A DNA stretch of 40,927 bases from an uncultured Eubacteriales bacterium (lineage in GTDB: Bacteria; Bacillota; Clostridia; Christensenellales; Aristaeellaceae), in assembly GCA_900550955.1 (NCBI GenBank), contig URUF01000017.1, positions 1 to 40,927 on the forward strand, in the 5' to 3' direction. Under the pieces are notes generated by a model. It made no database searches and was not told where the DNA came from. It was given only the letters and a program-made list of their open reading frames with translations. Position numbers and translations under genes: made by a program. Below, in pieces: positions 1 to 6,875 of the stretch (its first letter is position 1; each line of letters starts with the position of its first letter).

Positions 1-15
1 GAACGGCGCAACTCT

Positions 16-52
16 CGTCGGAAAAGATCGCCGCAGGCGAGCTTTTTCGACG
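16..52. terminator. Hairpin, possible bidirectional terminator
   Basis: Imperfect inverted repeat: CGTCG-GAAAAG-A-TCGCC, loop GCA, GGCGA-G-CTTTTT-CGACG. The A-rich and T-rich arms mean it could terminate transcription in either direction. It lies downstream of spoIVB on the minus strand. Whether it ends spoIVB or a gene arriving from beyond the left edge cannot be told. Confidence 0.5.
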
Positions 53-57
53 GCCTG

Positions 58-90
58 ACGCGGGAGGCGACTGCCTCCCGCGTTCTTTTT
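58..90 (+). terminator. Rho-independent terminator reading rightward
   Basis: Perfect 11-bp stem ACGCGGGAGGC / GCCTCCCGCGT around a GACT loop, followed on the plus strand by TCTTTTT. On the minus strand the stem is not followed by a T run, so it best serves a plus-strand gene whose end lies left of the window, converging on spoIVB. Confidence 0.6.
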
Positions 91-109
91 CCGTTCGTGC
101 GCCGCCTGT

Positions 110-1351
110 TCATTCCCCCTGCCTGAGCATCCATTCAATAAACAGGCCATAGCCCATGGTGGGGTCGTTGACGAACACATGCGTCACCGCCCCAATCAGC
201 CGCCCGTCCTGGATAATGGGGCTGCCGCTCATGCCCTGCACAATGCCCCCTGTGCGCTCAAGCAGCGCCGGGTCGGTTACGCGCAGCACCATGCTGCGCT
301 GGGCGGGCGCGCTCTGGCGGGCCACCTCCACAATTTCCACGTCGTATTCCCGCATGCCCTCCGTGCCTACGGTGGATAGAATCGTCGCCGGGCCCGTGTG
401 CACCGCGTCCCTGCGGCCAATGGGCAGCCCGTCGGGATACAGGGGATGGGTTGGCGCCGTATCCAGCCCGCCATAGATGCCGTACAGGTTGTTCAGCGCA
501 ATGCTGCCCAGCACGCGGTTTTCGCGCAAAAAGCTGCCCTTTAGCTCGCCTGGCACGCCTGCCTGGCCCTTGCGCACGTCCACAACATCCGCCAGCATAA
601 TCTCCCCGCGCCCCACGGTAAGCACCTGCTGGGTATCCGTATCGGTGATGGCGTGGCCCAGCGCGCCAAAGCGCGTTTGCCCGCCGATATCGCCATAGAA
701 GGACATGGTGCCCACGCCCGCTGTGCTGTCGCGCACCCATGCGCCAATGCGGTAGTCCCCGCTCTGCCCGTCGCGCTTAGGCTCCAGCGTAAGCGAAAGC
801 GTGCTCTCCCCGCGCTTCACGGTTAACGGAATAGGCGCTTCTCCGGAGGCCGCCACCATCTCGGTCAGCTGCGCGGTGCTGGTCAGCTTCTTTCCGCCCG
901 CTTCGGTTATCAGGTCGCCGGGCTTCACGCCCGCCAGGCGCGCGGGGCTGTACGCGCCGCTTAGGTCGCTGGTGCCCACCACCAGCACGCCCTGGGTATG
1001 CAGCGCCACGCCCACGGCCTGCCCGCCTGGGTACAGGCGCATATCGTCGCTGATTTCAATCTCCACCTCGCGCAGGGGCAGCAGGCCCAGAATGCTAATG
1101 GTCGCGGTGGTTTTCCCCGTGGGATTCTCCAGGCTTTCCGAAAGCGAGGCGTCCGCCGCCACCCCGTCCCCATCTATTTGCATGCGCAGCGGAAAGGGGG
1201 CTTCCACCGCCGCCTGCTGTCCCTGGGCCACGCTAAGCGTCTGCGGCAGGTTGCGCAAAAGCTGCGCCTGCGGGGAAAAGTGCGCAAGGAGCAAAAAGGC
1301 CGATAGCAGCCAGCCCGTAGCCTTCCGAAACCGTGAGGATGATTGTCGCAT
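110..1351 (-). CDS. spoIVB: SpoIVB sporulation serine peptidase (S55)
   Basis: SpoIVB is the forespore-made serine protease that crosses to the intermembrane space and triggers SpoIVFB-dependent activation of pro-sigma-K. The product is 413 aa. It has an N-terminal membrane anchor (about residues 10-28), a PDZ domain (about 130-185, YSPARLAGVKPGDLI) and a C-terminal S55 peptidase domain. The His region (FGALGHAITDTDT) and the Ser motif QGMSGSPIIQDGRLIGAVTH are both present. The start at 1351 has an AGAGG site 7 nt upstream. The upstream in-frame ATG at 1414 would place 21 codons inside an inverted repeat and was rejected. In Bacillus the upstream neighbour is recN and the downstream one is spo0A; here the upstream gene is nrdD, and the downstream region is outside the window. 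The ribosome-binding site lies inside a hairpin. Confidence 0.93.
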   Translation of the reverse strand: MRQSSSRFRKATGWLLSAFLLLAHFSPQAQLLRNLPQTLSVAQGQQAAVEAPFPLRMQIDGDGVAADASLSESLENPTGKTTATISILGLLPLREVEIEISDDMRLYPGGQAVGVALHTQGVLVVGTSDLSGAYSPARLAGVKPGDLITEAGGKKLTSTAQLTEMVAASGEAPIPLTVKRGESTLSLTLEPKRDGQSGDYRIGAWVRDSTAGVGTMSFYGDIGGQTRFGALGHAITDTDTQQVLTVGRGEIMLADVVDVRKGQAGVPGELKGSFLRENRVLGSIALNNLYGIYGGLDTAPTHPLYPDGLPIGRRDAVHTGPATILSTVGTEGMREYDVEIVEVARQSAPAQRSMVLRVTDPALLERTGGIVQGMSGSPIIQDGRLIGAVTHVFVNDPTMGYGLFIEWMLRQGE

Positions 1352-1411
1352 AAAAACGCCTCTTTCTGATGATGCTTCGCTAAGGAAGTGTTTGCAGAAA
1401 GAGGCGTTTTT
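1352..1411 (-). terminator. nrdD terminator overlapping the spoIVB ribosome-binding site
   Basis: Perfect 17-bp inverted repeat (AAAAACGCCTCTTTCTG / CAGAAAGAGGCGTTTTT) with a 26-nt loop. Read on the minus strand it is a stem ending in TTTTT, right after nrdD, as expected for a terminator. The 3' arm carries the AGAAAGAGG that serves as the spoIVB Shine-Dalgarno, and the T run abuts the spoIVB ATG. Read-through transcripts would therefore have a masked ribosome-binding site (inference). Confidence 0.75.
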
Positions 1412-1450
1412 CAACGTGGAAATCCCTGTGACTTTTCCCGCCCGAACGGC

Positions 1451-3787
1451 TTAGGCATTGCTGATCTGGTGCTTCACGCGGTCGCGTTCCTCGGCGCGCT
1501 TGCCATTGTTAAAGCGGTCCAGCGTGCCTACCAGATAACCCGTAATGCGGCGGATGCGCTCAAAGGCGTGCCCGTCCTCGCGGCGGCCGCACTTGGGGCA
1601 GCAATCGCCAATAATGCCGTTATAGCCGCACTCCGGGTCGCGGTCCACGGGATGGTTGATGCTGCCGTAGCCAATGCCCACATCGTGCATGTAGCGCACC
1701 ACCTTTTCAAAGGCGTCCAGGTTCTTGGTGGGGTCGCCGTCCATTTCAATGTAGCTGATGTGGCCCGCATTGGTCAGCGCGTGGTAGGGGGCTTCGATGG
1801 CCAGCTTGTCAAACGCGCTGATGGGATAGTACACCGGCACATGGAAGGAGTTGGTGTAGTAATCGCGGTCGGTCACGCCGGGAATCACGCCGTATTTTTC
1901 GCGGTCAATGCGCACAAAGCGGCCGCTCAGGCCCTCGGCGGGGGTTGCCAGGCAGGTGTAGTTCAGCTTGCGCTTCTGGCTCAAATCGTCGCAGTATTTG
2001 CGCATAAAGCCCACAATTTCCAGGCCCAGGTTCTGGCTGTTGGGGTCTTCGCCATGGTGCGTGCCGCGCAGCGCCTTCAGGCACTCCGCCAGGCCGATAA
2101 AGCCGATGGACAGCGTGCCATGCTTGAGCACGTCGCGGATGGAATCGTTCCAGTCCAGCTTTTCGGAATCAAGCCACACGCCCTCGCCCATCAGGAAGGG
2201 GAAGTTGTAGACCTTCTTGTTGGCGATGATCTCGAAACGCTCGTCCAGCTGCTCCACCACCAGGTCCATCATGCGCTCCAATTCCTCAAAGAACCACTGC
2301 ACATCGCCCTTGGCCTTGATGGCAATGCGGGGCAGGTTGATGGAGGTAAAGCTGAGGTTGCCGCGGCGCGGGCACACCTCGCGGGTGGGGTCGTACACGT
2401 TGCCAATCACGCGGGTGCGGCAGCCCATGTAGGCGATCTCCGTTTCGGGATGGCCTTCCTTGTAATACTTCTTGTTAAACGGCGCGTCGATAAAGCTGAA
2501 ATTGGGGAACAGCCTCTTGGCGCTGGTGCGGATGGCCAGGCGGTACAAATCGTAGTTGGGGTCGCCGGGGTTGAAGCTTACGCCTTCCTTTACGCGGAAA
2601 ATCTGGATGGGGAAGATGGGCGTTTCGCCGTTGCCCAGGCCAGCTTCAGTGGCCAGCAGCACATTGCGCACAACCATGCGCCCCTCGGGCGTGGTATCCA
2701 TGCCGTAGTTGATGGAGGAAAACGGCACCTGCGCGCCGGCGCGGCTGTTCATGGTGTTCAGGTTGTGCACAAGGGCCTCCATGGCCTGGTAGGTGGCCTT
2801 GTCGGTTTCCTTTTCGGCATGCTCGCGCACAAAGTCCACAATGCGGGTAAGCTCCTCGGGCTTGGCATTGGGCATCGCTTCGGCAACCTTGCGCTCCAGC
2901 GCCTTGTCGTATTCGGGGTCGGCGGCCAGGCCAGGCTTCTTGCCCGTTTCCGCTTCCAGGGCGTTAAGCATGTCCGCGGCCTTCTGCGCCGCATCCTCAA
3001 CGCCGCCCAGCAGCTCCAGCGCGCGCGCCAGGTTATCGCGGAAACGCTTGTAATAGGTTTTTTTCACGCCGGGGGCCATGCCGTAGTCAAAGTTTACTAC
3101 GCTCTGGCCGCCGTGCTGGTCGTTCTGGTTGGCCTGAATGGCGATGCAGGCCAGCGCGGAATAACTGTAAATATCGTTAGGCTCGCGCAGCACGCCATGG
3201 CCCGTGGAGAAGCCGCCGTGGAACAAATCCAGCAGGTCGATCTGGCAGCAGGTGGTTGTTAAGGTATAAAAGTCCAGGTCGTGGATGTGGATATCCCCGT
3301 CGCGATGCGCCTGCGCATGGCGGGGATTGAGGACATACATCTCATAAAACTGCTTGGACCCCTCGGAGCCGAACTTGAGCATGCTGCCCATGGCGGTATC
3401 GCCGTTGATGTTGGCGTTTTCGCGCTTGATATCGCTGTCCACCGCATCCTTATAGGCGATATCCTCAAAAATCTTCATCAGGCGGGTGTTCATCTCGCGC
3501 ACGCGGCTGCGCTCCGCGCGGTAGAGGATATAGCTCTTGGCCGAGCGCACAAAGCCCTTTTCAATCAGCACGCGCTCCACCACATCCTGAATCTGCTCAA
3601 CGGAGGGCACGGCGGGCAGGTTCTCGTCTCGCTCCACCTCGCTCACAACAAGCCCCGCCAGCTCATGCGCCGTTTCCTGTGTTTTCTGGCTTCCGCTGGC
3701 CATAAAGCTCTTTTCAATCGCCTGCTCGATCTTCTCCTGATCGAAGGGAACAACGCGTCCGTCGCGCTTTTTAATGGAAGTGATCAT
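1451..3787 (-). CDS. nrdD: Anaerobic ribonucleoside-triphosphate reductase (class III)
   Basis: NrdD reduces NTPs to dNTPs using an oxygen-sensitive glycyl radical, supplying DNA precursors in anaerobes. The 778-aa product has an N-terminal ATP-cone (about 1-95, starting ITSIKKRDGRVVPFD). A long reductase barrel follows. The C terminus carries a zinc-site cysteine cluster (Cys720, Cys729/730, Cys733) and the radical loop RRITGYLVG, whose Gly is about residue 750. Length is normal for the family. ATG at 3787 has a TGGAGG site. The radical-generating activase nrdG, often adjacent, is not in the window. Transcription starts from a consensus promoter covered by NrdR-like boxes, so repression when dNTPs are plentiful is expected. 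Confidence 0.97.
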   Translation of the reverse strand: MITSIKKRDGRVVPFDQEKIEQAIEKSFMASGSQKTQETAHELAGLVVSEVERDENLPAVPSVEQIQDVVERVLIEKGFVRSAKSYILYRAERSRVREMNTRLMKIFEDIAYKDAVDSDIKRENANINGDTAMGSMLKFGSEGSKQFYEMYVLNPRHAQAHRDGDIHIHDLDFYTLTTTCCQIDLLDLFHGGFSTGHGVLREPNDIYSYSALACIAIQANQNDQHGGQSVVNFDYGMAPGVKKTYYKRFRDNLARALELLGGVEDAAQKAADMLNALEAETGKKPGLAADPEYDKALERKVAEAMPNAKPEELTRIVDFVREHAEKETDKATYQAMEALVHNLNTMNSRAGAQVPFSSINYGMDTTPEGRMVVRNVLLATEAGLGNGETPIFPIQIFRVKEGVSFNPGDPNYDLYRLAIRTSAKRLFPNFSFIDAPFNKKYYKEGHPETEIAYMGCRTRVIGNVYDPTREVCPRRGNLSFTSINLPRIAIKAKGDVQWFFEELERMMDLVVEQLDERFEIIANKKVYNFPFLMGEGVWLDSEKLDWNDSIRDVLKHGTLSIGFIGLAECLKALRGTHHGEDPNSQNLGLEIVGFMRKYCDDLSQKRKLNYTCLATPAEGLSGRFVRIDREKYGVIPGVTDRDYYTNSFHVPVYYPISAFDKLAIEAPYHALTNAGHISYIEMDGDPTKNLDAFEKVVRYMHDVGIGYGSINHPVDRDPECGYNGIIGDCCPKCGRREDGHAFERIRRITGYLVGTLDRFNNGKRAEERDRVKHQISNA

Positions 3788-3860
3788 ACGCCTGCCTCCA
3801 AGTTGTTAAATCTTGTAATGTTTTCATCAGCTCTATTTCGTGGGTCTGTAACGCGAGCAG

Positions 3861-3876
3861 TACCATTATATTGTGC
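3861..3876. promoter_or_regulatory. NrdR-like box 1 (over -10)
   Basis: TACCATTATATTGTGC matches the published 16-bp NrdR consensus (acaCwAtATaTwGtgt) at 11 of 16 positions by my alignment. It covers the nrdD -10 element. Together with box 2 it has the paired arrangement typical of NrdR-controlled nrd promoters. Confidence 0.7.
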
Positions 3877-3893
3877 TTCCAATAAGAAGTCAA
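3865..3893 (-). promoter_or_regulatory. nrdD promoter
   Basis: On the minus strand: TTGACT (3888-3893), 17-bp spacer, TATAAT (3865-3870). This is a near-perfect housekeeping sigma-A promoter, giving a 5' leader of about 70 nt before the nrdD ATG. Confidence 0.85.
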
Positions 3894-3908
3894 CACTAAA
3901 TGTAGGGT
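3893..3908. promoter_or_regulatory. NrdR-like box 2 (at -35)
   Basis: ACACTAAATGTAGGGT matches the NrdR consensus at 13 of 16 positions. It begins at the edge of the -35 element. Start-to-start distance to box 1 is 32 bp, about three helical turns, the spacing known for NrdR box pairs. Confidence 0.72.
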
Positions 3909-3973
3909 TCTTTTTTCCCCATTTTTCGCGCCAAAAGCGCCTGTACCCAAAGCCACACAACGTTTTTGTAATA

Positions 3974-4131
3974 CTTTCCACACATTTTCCACATCAAAAT
4001 TTCTTTTCAACATCTTTTCCATGCCCCATGGATATCCTATGGATTTTCTATGGACAATCCATGGAAAACCTTCTGGCTTTTCATCCGGTTTTCCTTGCGT
4101 TTTCCACATGCCGGCCTTGGGCTTTTCCACA
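3974..4131. repeat. Cluster of DnaA-box-like TTTTCCACA sites
   Basis: Three exact TTTTCCACA copies (3985-3993, 4100-4108, 4123-4131) and two near copies (CTTTCCACA 3974-3982, TTTTCAACA 4004-4012) all lie on the plus strand in AT-rich DNA. TTWTNCACA is the relaxed DnaA-box consensus. Between them, 4026-4064 contains ATGGA iterations flanked by CCATGGAT / ATCCATGG. The remainder of the 509-bp gap between nrdD and the DUF4342 gene (3788-4296) holds the nrdD promoter and nothing coding. Confidence 0.5.
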
Positions 4132-4232
4132 TGTTGCTTCCAAAGGCTTGCCCTATCCCGTTTTTAGCGCTTTTTAATCCGCTTCTCATCCAACTAACAG
4201 CGCTTCCTCAAGCATCTCATCCCCAAATGTGC

Positions 4233-4238
4233 TATGCT
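4233..4238 (+). promoter_or_regulatory. Possible extended -10 promoter for the DUF4342 gene
   Basis: TGCTATGCT fits an extended -10 (TGnTATGCT), about 60 bp ahead of the start at 4297. No convincing -35 is visible. Confidence 0.3.
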
Positions 4239-4296
4239 TTCTATTGTCAACAGGAACCAAGCCTATTCTACCAACCATGAAGGAGGATTGTATTCC

Positions 4297-4626
4297 ATGT
4301 CCGAGCAGATGCATAGCGATACCCATTCCAGCGGCAGCGGCGCCCGCTGGTTCAGCTTCCTTTACCGCACCCGCGTCAAGGTTAACAAGGGCGATATTCC
4401 CATCCTCAACCTTTCGCTTATCTTCACGCTGCTGGCCGTTTGCAGCGCGCCCTGGCTGGCCGTGGCCGGGCTTGTAATCGCGCTGGCGCTTGGCTACCGC
4501 TTCAGCATCGAAAAGAATGCCAAGGGCTTTGCCAACAGCTTTCAGGAGGTTGTAAACCATGCCGCGGGCAATGTGAAAGCGGCGGTGGATAGCGTCGTCA
4601 CCGAGGAACAGGGGCGGGAGGAATAA
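4297..4626 (+). CDS. DUF4342 family small membrane protein
   Basis: A 109-aa protein. A charged N-terminal stretch (WFSFLYRTRVKVNKGDIPILNLS) is followed by a hydrophobic segment (about residues 48-70, AVCSAPWLAVAGLVIALALGY) and a short helical tail. The pattern of a VKVNKGDIPILNL strand, a PWLA hydrophobic core and a closing FSIEK matches DUF4342 proteins. These are of unknown function, common in Firmicutes and sometimes next to chaperone or membrane-stress genes. The start at 4297 was chosen because AAGGAGG sits 10 nt upstream (4280-4286); the longer reading from 4234 lacks a site. It is a lone plus-strand gene between two minus-strand blocks. Confidence 0.75.
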   Translation: MSEQMHSDTHSSGSGARWFSFLYRTRVKVNKGDIPILNLSLIFTLLAVCSAPWLAVAGLVIALALGYRFSIEKNAKGFANSFQEVVNHAAGNVKAAVDSVVTEEQGREE

Positions 4627-4675
4627 TCCCCTGGCGAGAGCAGGTTCAGGAAAACATAGAATATGCAAAGCCGCG

Positions 4676-4703
4676 TAGCGCCAGCCTTCATGGGCTGGCG
4701 CTA
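4676..4703 (+). terminator. Hairpin after the DUF4342 gene
   Basis: Perfect 11-bp stem TAGCGCCAGCC / GGCTGGCGCTA with loop TTCATG. The following TGCCTGTTTG is only weakly T-rich. It could serve both the DUF4342 gene and the convergent metalloprotease gene. Confidence 0.45.
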
Positions 4704-4714
4704 TGCCTGTTTGC

Positions 4715-4742
4715 CGCAGCGGCATATGCGCAGCGGCATATG
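4715..4742. repeat. Tandem 14-bp repeat
   Basis: CGCAGCGGCATATG occurs twice head-to-tail (4715-4728, 4729-4742), between the hairpin above and the end of the metalloprotease gene. No function is evident. Confidence 0.6.
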
Positions 4743-4780
4743 CGCGGCGGCTTCCTCTTCGCCATTATTCCGTCCGCCGT

Positions 4781-5458
4781 TTAAAAGAGCCCGGTCATCG
4801 CCCCATAGCCCCGCATGCGCGCGCGCAGCGCATCCGCGCCAGGCAGGATCTCCCTCACCAGCGCGTGAAACGCCGGGGAATGATTCGCATGCGCCATGTG
4901 CGCCAGCTCATGCACAATCACATAATCGCATAACTCCATGGGGCAGTGCAGAAGGGCCGCGTTCAGCCTTAACGCGCGGTCCCGGCTCATGCTGCCCCAG
5001 CGCCGCTTGGCGGCCGTATAGGCCACGCTGGCGGGCTCCAAGCCCGTTTTTGCGGCCCAGTACCGCACGCGGCCGCCCAATACCTCGCAGGCCCGCTGCC
5101 TGCGCCAGGCGCGAATATGCGCCGCCGCGTCCCCTTGGTTGGGCGTCAGCAACGCCCCGTCAAAATCGATGCACATAGGCACGCCGCACATACGCAGGCG
5201 CAGCGTTGCGCCCAGCCATGGCAGCTCCGCCCCATCCGCCAGCGCGAAGGCTACGGGCGCATTTGCGCGCGCCTGGGCCTGCTTTGCGGCAATCCATGCT
5301 TCCTTCTGGTTTAGAAACGCTTCAATTTCGTTCTCCGGCATCCCCATTGGCGCGCGGGCCACCGCCTCGCCGTCCGGTTGCACCGCAATGGCGAGCGTCC
5401 GCCTGTTGCTGCGAATCAGCCGGCAGCGAATGCCGCCGGCTGTTTGGATCTCAGTCAT
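4781..5458 (-). CDS. YgjP/SprT-like zinc metalloprotease
   Basis: A 225-aa protein of the YgjP-like family (formerly DUF45), a gluzincin-type putative cytosolic zinc peptidase whose substrates are not established. The zinc motif HELAHMAHANHSPAFH (HExxH) is about residues 168-183, with a conserved downstream region (LVREILPGADALRARMR). Upstream lies the typical YWAAKTGLEP..AKRRWGSMS segment. Its ATG overlaps the last codons of the upstream acetyltransferase gene by 8 nt (ATGACTGA), so translation is probably coupled. Family assignment is firm; the biological role is not. Confidence 0.85.
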   Translation of the reverse strand: MTEIQTAGGIRCRLIRSNRRTLAIAVQPDGEAVARAPMGMPENEIEAFLNQKEAWIAAKQAQARANAPVAFALADGAELPWLGATLRLRMCGVPMCIDFDGALLTPNQGDAAAHIRAWRRQRACEVLGGRVRYWAAKTGLEPASVAYTAAKRRWGSMSRDRALRLNAALLHCPMELCDYVIVHELAHMAHANHSPAFHALVREILPGADALRARMRGYGAMTGLF

Positions 5459-6254
5459 AATTCATCCCTGGGTAGTAGCAGGCCGTGCGTACAAAGGTAG
5501 CGCCGCAGCTGGAGGCCAGCATGCGCTGCTGCTCGTTGCGGCGGATTACGTCCGCCTCCACATGCGTTACGCCCTTATCGCTCAAAATTTTCATGCCGGC
5601 CGCGATCAGGGACTTGGCAAGCCCCAGCCTGCGGTAATTGGGCGTTACATACATCCCAATCAGCTTAGCGGCTTGCCCGTCGCCTGTGAAGGCGATTTCG
5701 CCCACCACCTCCGGCCCGCGGCTCATATACAGCGCCATAAAATGCGGAAAGCTCATATAGCGCTGCAGCGCCGCCGGGCTCCAGGCGTTCAGCCGGTACG
5801 TGTTCATGCGCATCAAAAAGGCTTGCAGCTCGCTTGGGTCGTTCATGGGCACATAGCCCATGTCATAGCCCATGGGCGCGGCCGGGCGGGCGTTGGGCAC
5901 GCCCAGCTGCACCACGTCCAGCGCGTCGTTCGCGTCAAAGCCGCTTTCCATATAAAAGGCCATCATGGCCGTATCCTGTGGATTTACCTGCGCAAACAGC
6001 CTGCCCTTCCATTGGGGCGATTGCTCGCGCACCTGCTGCGCGCGCGCCAGCAGCGCCCCCATCAGCATATCCTGCCCCGGCCCCTTCGAGCGGATGTTCA
6101 TGAACAAATTCAGCGGCCTGTCGGGAAACAGATACGGGTGATAGGTCGGTATCAAAAACCCATCCGCAATGGTCATATTGGCGCTGTCAGCCACATAAAA
6201 GGTGTTTTCAGGCGGCAGGCCGTTCACGCTTTGCGGCGGATGAAAGACGTGCAT
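5451..6254 (-). CDS. GNAT-family N-acetyltransferase
   Basis: The product is 267 aa from the chosen start. The C-terminal half is a clear GNAT fold with the acetyl-CoA loop LIGMYVTPNYRRLGLAKSLI. The N-terminal half (MTIADGFLIPTYHPYLF ... YMESGFDANDALDVV) looks like a second, degenerate GNAT domain, so the protein is probably a tandem GNAT. The substrate is unknown. I chose 6254 because AAGGA lies 10 nt upstream; an in-frame ATG at 6296 would add 14 residues but has no visible ribosome-binding site. It is transcribed with the following metalloprotease gene (8-nt overlap). Confidence 0.82.
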   Translation of the reverse strand: MHVFHPPQSVNGLPPENTFYVADSANMTIADGFLIPTYHPYLFPDRPLNLFMNIRSKGPGQDMLMGALLARAQQVREQSPQWKGRLFAQVNPQDTAMMAFYMESGFDANDALDVVQLGVPNARPAAPMGYDMGYVPMNDPSELQAFLMRMNTYRLNAWSPAALQRYMSFPHFMALYMSRGPEVVGEIAFTGDGQAAKLIGMYVTPNYRRLGLAKSLIAAGMKILSDKGVTHVEADVIRRNEQQRMLASSCGATFVRTACYYPGMNYD

Positions 6255-6399
6255 GGATCGCTCATCCTTTCCGAACGCCCAAATGGACGGTTCCATTCCA
6301 TGATATGATGTATTTTACCCCAATTCACCAATATATGCAAGGGGATTCCTGCCTGTACGCTTCGCCGCGCCCCCGTTTTCCGCATTTTCCCAGAAGCGC

Positions 6400-6434
6400 A
6401 AAAAGGCCGCGCGCCTATGGCGTCGCGGTCCTTT
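6400..6434 (-). terminator. Terminator of the S10-spc operon
   Basis: On the minus strand: AAAGG-A-CCGCG-A-CGCC, loop ATA, GGCG-CGCGG-CCTTTTT. This is a strong G+C stem with two single-base bulges and a five-T tail, 50-85 nt after the rpmJ stop. It shows that the operon stops here rather than continuing into rpsM-rpsK-rpoA-rplQ. Confidence 0.78.
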
Positions 6435-6484
6435 CCGTGTAAGGCCTACTGCCGCGCGTCCCCTAAGGGACCCGTGGCTTAGCC

Positions 6485-6598
6485 TCAGCCCTGCTTCTGC
6501 TTGTGCTTGGGGTTCTCGCAAATCACCATCACGCGGCCCTTGCGCTTAATGATCTTGCACTTTTCACAAATGGGCTTTACCGAGGGACGTACCTTCAT
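6485..6598 (-). CDS. rpmJ: 50S ribosomal protein L36
   Basis: A 37-aa protein and the last gene of the operon. It is the zinc-binding L36 form: Cys11, Cys14, Cys27 and His32 make the C-x2-C-x12-C-x4-H knuckle. ATG at 6598 follows AAGGAGG; the longer reading upstream is not supported. L36 sits near the peptidyl-transferase region of the large subunit. In most Firmicutes rpsM follows at once; here a terminator does. Confidence 0.95.
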   Translation of the reverse strand: MKVRPSVKPICEKCKIIKRKGRVMVICENPKHKQKQG

Positions 6599-6653
6599 GT
6601 TCGTTTCCTCCTTATCGGGGACCGGCGGCGGGCCGACCCGTGCAATGCTCTCG

Positions 6654-6875
6654 CTAATTCTTGCTGCGCCACGTAATGCGGCCGCGCGTAAGGTCGTAGG
6701 GCGAAAGCTCAACAGTAACTTTGTCGCCGGGATAGATGCGGATGAAGTTCATGCGCATTTTTCCCGAAATTTGTGCCATGATCCGGTGGCCGCCGGGGAG
6801 CTCCACTTTGAAGTTCGCGTTGGGAAGCGCCTCGATGACCGTGCCTTCCATTTCGATGACATCACTTTTGGACAA
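6654..6875 (-). CDS. infA: Translation initiation factor IF-1, TTG start
   Basis: A 73-aa OB-fold protein that binds the 30S A site with IF-2 and IF-3. The core SKSDVIEMEGTVIEALPNANF ... SPYDLTRGRITWRSK is close to Bacillus IF-1. No in-frame ATG exists at the expected position. The TTG at 6873-6875 aligns exactly with the Met of other IF-1 proteins and has an AAGGAGG site 8 nt upstream, so translation should start at TTG. The gene overlaps the end of the upstream KOW gene by 14 nt, suggesting coupling. A UUG start may hold IF-1 output down (inference). Confidence 0.93.
   Translation of the reverse strand: MSKSDVIEMEGTVIEALPNANFKVELPGGHRIMAQISGKMRMNFIRIYPGDKVTVELSPYDLTRGRITWRSKN

Noticed and set aside
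1352..1414. N-terminal extension of SpoIVB starting at ATG 1414
   Set aside because: The 21 codons are the inverted repeat itself; the downstream ATG at 1351 has the ribosome-binding site and a normal membrane anchor.
1388..3262. 624-codon open frame on the plus strand opposite nrdD
   Set aside because: It is antisense to a certain gene. The composition (rich in Ala, His, Val, Gly) is what the reverse complement of GC-biased codons gives. No ribosome-binding site or family resemblance.
3771..4130. 119-codon minus-strand frame upstream of nrdD
   Set aside because: It overlaps the nrdD promoter, both NrdR-like boxes and the nrdD start; its residues are translations of the repeat cluster. No ribosome-binding site.
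3974..4131. Replication origin (oriC)
   Set aside because: DnaA-box-like repeats exist, but dnaA, dnaN and a clear unwinding element are absent, so only a DnaA-box-like cluster is claimed.
4186..4725. 179-codon minus-strand frame opposite the DUF4342 gene
   Set aside because: Antisense to a gene with a strong ribosome-binding site and a recognisable family; no site of its own.
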